DNA of 37,540 nucleotides from Saccoglossus kowalevskii (Eukaryota; Hemichordata; Enteropneusta; Harrimaniidae). Shown here piece after piece: positions 32,813-37,540 of the stretch. How positions within the stretch are numbered: position 1 is the stretch's first letter; each line of letters opens with the position of its first letter. The position numbers and the translations under genes are program-made. The stretch is taken from the NCBI RefSeq assembly GCF_000003605.2, contig NW_003114462.1, positions 146,802 to 184,341 of the forward strand. Reading direction: 5' to 3'. The notes beneath the pieces are model-generated. The model was not told the origin of the DNA. It was given only the letters and a program-made list of their open reading frames with translations, and did not search any database.

Positions 32813-33599
32813 ATGTCCGCCTTCCGGGAAGCTGGGAAAACTTCACAAACTCTTCCATTTCCTAGCATATGATCTTCATGTCCACATTAGACAATAATGT
32901 TGGATCAAAACACAGAGGAATACAGAAACCACGCTCACGTGAGTAGGCGAGCATTTGTTCATGTATTAGATTAAATTAATCGTGGTTTGAAAAGTTTGAT
33001 GACCAGGATTCTATGGAGTTCTAGCTGTGGCTATGATTCATTAACTTATGATGAATTATGGATTGTCGTTTGAATTGGCAATGATATCAAGTACCTCCCT
33101 ATTCAATAGAGATCGCATGCACTAGATTCCGAGATGGCAAATGGGTTGCCATACATTGTCAACTATGGCACAAAATCCACCTGGCAGACTTGGGTTGTAT
33201 TTCCTCCAGTCACTGAGAGCTTTGTCCTCTTGTCATCACCATCTCTACCTGTCCTTTGATTCAAAACTGGATACAAACTCAATGTTCTTTTCATTAAATA
33301 GGCAGTAATTTGAAAATGATGAAAAACATATGTAACTAGGTAACCTCTCTGTTGATTTTGCATTGGTTTTTAATATGTTTTTTCTATCTATGTAAATAAG
33401 TGTGGTGATGTAATATTTGTCAATTAACCTGATGTCTATTATCGTTACAAATTCTAAATAAATTAACAGTGTTCGTATTTTTACATTATCTTACACGTTG
33501 GTTTGAGTTTTTTCTATCTTCAATACTCAGATTGTGTTATATTACTGAAAGGTAAATCGTTGGTAGCCATCTTGAAATTCAGTGTGGCCGCCATCCAAC
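32813..33599. other. Spacer between LINE copy 2 and the Gmr1-like fragment
   Basis: No gene or known repeat recognised. The open frame at 33163-33363 (-) has no domain I can name. Confidence 0.5.
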
Positions 33600-34575
33600 A
33601 TAATTTCTAATGCTCTCATAATATTGTCATTTTTGACTGATTTAGAAACACAGTTTGTATCTGACATTATGAAAGAAGCGAGTAGAGCATTGTCTATTTA
33701 AGAAGTAGTAACTTCTCCATATCACCTAGCATGAAGGGATTTGATTGAGCAGTTTAATGCTGAAAGTATGTTGAAACACATGTGTAAAACGGCCAAAGGA
33801 ATGGGATATGTATCTTGACCCAGTATTGTCTATAGAGAAGATCCTCAGGAGAGTTCTGGGTGTTCATCATTCTATCCTATTTATGGTAGAACAGTGAGAG
33901 GCCTAATGATTGTAGGAGTGTTGTGGACGAAGAGACATGTACATTGGCTGAGTTAGCCAAGGCAAAGTTTAGATACAAAAAGTATAATGATAAGAAGGCA
34001 AGGGATAGGAAGTTCCAACGTAGTAACAAAGTGTTACTTCTCACTGACCACAAAAAGTTGTTGATGCAATGGCAGGAACTATATGTAATTAAGGAGCGAG
34101 TAGGTATAATATATTACAGAATCGACGTGAAAGGCAAGGTGAATATTTGTATTTATCATTTATCATTCATGTCGAAAGCATATTATGAAAGGGACAAAAA
34201 GAATGAAAAGAAAGTGATCACAGGTGTGATTCAATGTGTGTACACTGCAGTTGTTGAATATGATACTGTTGACAGTGATACAATACTGTGTGATAGTGGT
34301 GAATTCGGGTATGTGCCAATTCAGTGTAAAGAAACATTTGTTGATTGTTGATTGACATAGGAAGATTGATATAGTTATTTTCCTGATGTTCTCACTGATT
34401 GTCCTGGAAAGACATTGGTGAGCATGATATTAAATTTGTAACATCAGAACCAGCTAGGTCAAAACTTATTCGCACAACAGTGTTCGATTCAGAACCAATT
34501 TCATCGCCTAAAGACCTATTTCCACGATTAAAAGAGAATCGGCACAAAATTAATCTAAATAAGAGTACTGGAAGA
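33600..34575 (+). pseudogene. Ty3/gypsy fragment with integrase upstream of RT (Gmr1-like)
   Basis: Integrase core remnants come first: D-L-E-T-Q-F-V-S-D (about 33640), T-S-P-Y-H, then L-I-E-Q-F-N-A with the catalytic Glu (about 33740), R-E-D-P-Q-E-S and Y-G-R-T-V-R-G. The integrase tail follows: K-F-R-Y-K-K-Y-N-D-K-K-A, V-L-L-L-T-D-H-K-K-L-L-M-Q-W and Y-R-I-D-V-K-G-K-V (33950-34140). After an acidic linker comes the start of RT: F-P-D-V-L-T-D-C-P-G-K-T, E-H-D-I-K, V-F-D-S-E-P and the D-L-F-P-R-L region, with about 60 residues missing in between. IN before RT in one polyprotein is the order of Gmr1-like gypsy elements. Stops and shifts make it dead. It ends where gene B exon 2 sequence begins. 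Confidence 0.75.
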
Positions 34576-34705
34576 TCACCAAGCCGTTTCAGTATTGTAT
34601 CAGTGATGTTTAGTGATCAGAATATCATAAGAGCCTTTGAAGCAGAAACACGTCAACTAATTTACAGGAGAATACTCAATGAAGACTGGCTTGATATTCT
34701 ATTCT

Positions 34706-35234
34706 ATGGCATGACAGAATACCAAATTCTTGCTGTATGATTAGTATTGATTGCATTGAAAATTCCATTATTGGGGATGGAACTGATAACCAGTTGTATA
34801 TAAAAGAAACGTGAATGTTGCATGGAATGGCCCAATTCCAGGGAGTGTTTTTTTCAATAAGTTGATTGCGTATACTGATGGACAAACTATATTCGGAATA
34901 GATACAAATGGTGCAATAGTGGTAGCTACTGGTAAAGTGCCTTTTTGGAAAGCTGTAGGAGTAGATGTCATTGTAAAAGAACTCACTGTAATGTCAGATG
35001 GTACTTTTGAATACCTCCTGAATGACAACCCTGCATTTAAATCAATATGTCGAGGTGAATTACCGAGTGGTTCTGGTGAAAGCTCAGTTGGATCTGGATC
35101 GTCTAGTACCTCAGGTTCATCTGGAAGCGCGGGAGGATCAGTTGACTCTGGTGAAACTGCTGACTACTCTAGTGTTTCCGATGACTCAAGCACATTAAAC
35201 TCCGTCAGATTGAGTGCAGCTGGTCAATATACAG
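34706..35234 (+). pseudogene. Gene B exon 4 piece with long Ser/Gly linker
   Basis: From the Trp-containing unit onward it follows gene A exon 4 (N-S-C-C-M-I-S-I-D, D-N-Q-L-Y-I-K, then after a one-base shift N-G-P-I-P and I-F-G-I-D-T-N-G). The linker is much longer than in gene A: about 35 extra residues rich in Ser, Gly, Thr and Asp (35095-35210), with several S-G dipeptides. The donor GTAAAT at 35235 matches gene A. Confidence 0.8.
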
Positions 35235-35377
35235 GTAAATACGTTTTGGATTCAATCTTAGTGAAATGGAATATAAAATTACAACCGCACTAAAAAGTTG
35301 ATAACAGCTGAATTACCACCTGTGTGTGAATAATATCTTAAATTTTAAAAGAAACATATTTTTTTATAAATTCATAG

Positions 35378-36045
35378 AAGTCCCCCACACTACTGTAGAT
35401 ATGCCTGGTGCATCATACTCAGCAAGTCACTATATGACAGGAGAAATAGATCAGCGCAGTGTTATTGCTGGCGGAGTGATGACTATCTTTATACTAGAAT
35501 CCCAAGAGGTGATCATGTTTATCATTGTGGTGAACCAATACAGGAATCATGTTGTGTAAAAAATGTGGCTAACTTGCATGACACCACATTTGTTGGTGTT
35601 CAAGGGGACGGTAGTTTGTATGTAAAACCAAGCTTAGTGGACGACAACTGGATTAAAAGTAATACAGATAGTTGTTGTATTGTAAGTGTGGATGTAATGC
35701 CAGGTGGTGAAATAGTAGGAATTGGAGTTGAAGACGTGTTGCTCATGAGATCAAGTATAAATGCTGAATGGTATCACACAATTCCTACTAACATGCGCCT
35801 TTCAAAATTCACTATATTACCCAACAACCTTGGTGTAATTGGGATTGGTGAAAATAGTGAACTCACCATTCTTACACATGATATGTGGAGGACTCTCAAC
35901 AGCGATATATCAGATTTACCTATCACTGACCTGGCTGTTGATAAGAATGAGAAATATGGCATCTTGATTCCGGGAATGTCAGAAGGACCAGACGGAAATC
36001 AACTTAACATAATTAGTATGACTTACGTAGATCTTCCTCAACAAG
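35378..36045 (+). pseudogene. Gene B exon 5 with one frameshift
   Basis: 668 bp against 672 in gene A. A single base is lost near 35468 (GCTGGCGGAGTGATG against GCTGTGGGGGCTGATG), which shifts the frame to a stop at 35559. A further three bases are lost in frame near 35878. After the shift the reading frame of the module stays open to the donor (35565-36045), including S-C-C at the same place. This suggests the break is recent relative to the duplication. Confidence 0.85.
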
Positions 36046-36269
36046 GTATGATTTTGTCATTGAGATCACTCCAAGTAACTGATCGGATTTATATTGGAAG
36101 TGATACATTGATCAACTAACACTTGGAATAATGGTATTCAGAACTACCTGTGACCGTGTTATTCTAATTGTGTATATTTACGAATATTTTTACTTCATTA
36201 ATTTTTCTGATGCAATCACAGTGATGACTAGTTTAAATTGTTCATTTACAATGTGATTTTTTGTTACAG

Positions 36270-36603
36270 TATTAACTTCAATAGTCATGAATCGATTACA
36301 GTCTAATCAGACGGTTCCCACAGGTAAATTGCATTTCCAAAAATACATTTTTTGGCAGATAACAGTGGAATAACAACTGGTGACAATTTCTTTGGAGGAA
36401 ATGATTCAGTTATTGACGGTGACAGCGGTCCAGGTAATCTTTCAAAAAAAATATTAGATATTTGTGTTTGTATTTAATTGATAATTAATTGTCTTGTTAT
36501 CTTTACACAAGACACGGCAACAGAGATTATTATACTGTTGATTGTAGCTGCTATTCTGTATGGAGGCTATATTAGGGTTAGGCATTACAGGAAAAAGCAA
36601 TAG
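36270..36603 (+). pseudogene. Gene B exons 6-8: stalk, transmembrane helix, tail
   Basis: Exon 6 (36270-36323, 54 bp) and exon 7 (36359-36433, 75 bp) keep length and frame. Exon 8 (36512-36603) encodes E-I-I-I-L-L-I-V-A-A-I-L-Y-G-G-Y and R-H-Y-R-K-K-Q, then TAG. The stop lies within about 43 bases that gene A lacks at this point, after which the two copies align again (AAATCTGCT...AGGAAGTCG). The intron between exons 6 and 7 is only 35 bp. Confidence 0.8.
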
Positions 36604-37540
36604 AAAAAAAACAGAAGCCGCAGAAAAACAATCAAGTAAAAAGAAATCTGCTTTAGGAAGTCGAACCAGACCACCGAGGAAACCAAGGAACTTGAATTGA
36701 AAAAAATAAGTTTCTGGCTGTAAACTGTAAACACAGATTTTAGGGCGCTAAATGGATAATTGATTAATGACGTAAAATGTTCAAGAAATATTGATATAAT
36801 AATAAATAATTTTACTTCATTCTATTAAAGTTTTTATCACTATGATGGCTACAATTCTTAGATTGTTAAATTTTGCTGACACGCAACTCGCGCAGTTTAA
36901 TTGTGTTTAATTTTTAGTTTCTCAATCTATATCATATTTGTTAGAATACATCAGTCAAACCCTGGACAAAATATGCAGCTTAATAACAGTGCAAGAAGAA
37001 ATGCTACCCTCTGATTTGAGGACATGACCCTAAAAAATACGCTTCGCAAATCATCCTGAATTCAATTTTATGTAATGGTTACTCTATTAATCAACTGTAA
37101 TATGCATATTATAGAATGGATGATATTAATTTAAGATCTTTGCCTTTGTTATCACGAACGTGGTATAGTGTCCCATATAAAGCTAAATGCCAATGTCTAC
37201 ATTTTGTCTAATATCAAAATTCAATCCGCATATAAATTTAGTTGAAATCTGTCTTTGCATTAGTTAAATATAATATTCAACCATGACTTTTATGAAATTA
37301 TGTTTTATTAACCAGGACATGGACTATAGTTGTTTGTGTTTAGATCAATAAAACGGACTAATAATATAAAAATGTAATTGCGAAATAATTTTAATTGAGA
37401 ACACAGAAAACTTGAAATGTGATGTATAGAGTTGTATATAAGTTTTGTTTCATAAATTTACTGTGTTATCCAAAACATTTAGGAGAGAGATTCTCTATAA
37501 ACCACTGTATACCATGTCGCAAAAGATATTTATGACCAAC
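36604..37540 (+). other. Gene B 3' region
   Basis: 36630-36700 still aligns with the end of gene A (AGGAAGTCGA.CCAGACCA, CTAAGGAACTTGAA-like). About 36720-37236 has no counterpart in gene A and looks like an insertion of unknown AT-rich DNA. Homology resumes at 37237-37318 and 37481-37540, reaching the window edge. The duplication therefore extends beyond it. Confidence 0.7.
37347..37352 (+). terminator. Possible poly(A) signal of gene B
   Basis: AATAAA in the conserved 3' region, about 740 bases after the gene B stop. Whether it is used is unknown. Confidence 0.3.

Larger units (their letters stand above)
34576..36603 (+). pseudogene. Gene B: decayed tandem copy of gene A
   Basis: Homology to gene A runs through an exon 2 piece (34576-34699), an exon 4 piece (about 34706-35234), exon 5 (35378-36045), exon 6 (36270-36323), exon 7 (36359-36433) and exon 8 (36512-36603). 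Missing are exon 1, the 5' and 3' parts of exon 2, intron 2, all of exon 3 and the 5' part of exon 4. The exon 2/4 join is out of frame. A one-base shift lies in exon 4 near 34810 and a one-base loss in exon 5 near 35468. Intron 6 is 35 bp. Introns 4, 5 and 7 keep position and phase, so this is a DNA-level duplicate and not a retrocopy. Transcription of the 3' half cannot be excluded. Confidence 0.85.

Noticed and set aside
33163-33363. Minus-strand frame between retroelements
   Set aside because: No motif of RT, integrase, protease or gag could be identified with confidence.
1-37540. CRISPR arrays, bacterial operons, rRNA
   Set aside because: None seen; spliced genes and retrotransposons point to an animal genome.

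Overview
The window looks like nuclear DNA of an invertebrate animal. It is AT-rich, its coding sequence is split by GT-AG introns, and long stretches hold only fragments of retrotransposons. The species cannot be fixed from the sequence. A Ty3/gypsy fragment whose integrase lies upstream of its reverse transcriptase (Gmr1-like order), L1/Tx1-like LINE remnants and 2A-like retroelement motifs suggest a marine invertebrate, possibly a deuterostome, but this is inference.

The main gene (gene A, + strand, about 5284-20249) can be assembled into eight exons. A TATA box precedes a signal-peptide exon. A 9.4 kb intron follows, then four large exons of 603-672 bp, two small Ser/Thr-rich exons, and a last exon with one transmembrane helix and a short basic tail. 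Every intron is phase 1, so each large exon is a symmetric module. Each encodes about five short beta-propeller-like repeats that resemble tectonin/tachylectin-2 repeats in general pattern. The predicted product is a 951-residue type I membrane protein with four extracellular propeller-like domains, so a lectin-like or adhesion/recognition receptor is plausible. I do not recognise it as a named family.

A second, decayed copy (gene B, 34576-36603, + strand) lies about 14.3 kb downstream. It keeps parts of exons 2 and 4 fused together, plus exons 5-8, with frameshifts, a 35-bp intron 6 and no detectable exon 1 or exon 3. Duplicated non-coding DNA flanks both copies: 2661-3340 matches 22059-22739 upstream, and the A and B 3' regions match up to the window end. 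An older tandem segmental duplication is therefore clear, and the array may continue past the right edge.

Retroelements fill much of the rest. A degraded Ty3/gypsy pol with the usual RT-RNase H-IN order lies antisense in intron 1 of gene A (about 12130-14404), with an LTR-like block next to exon 2. A Gmr1-like IN-to-RT fragment (about 33600-34575) abuts the truncated exon 2 of gene B. Two related, opposed LINE copies lie at 24930-26230 (-) and about 31665-32812 (+). A gypsy integrase tail lies near 2092-2400. A 137-bp element with 18-bp terminal inverted repeats lies at 24229-24365. Other long stretches show nothing I can support as a gene. I see no tRNA, rRNA or CRISPR array.
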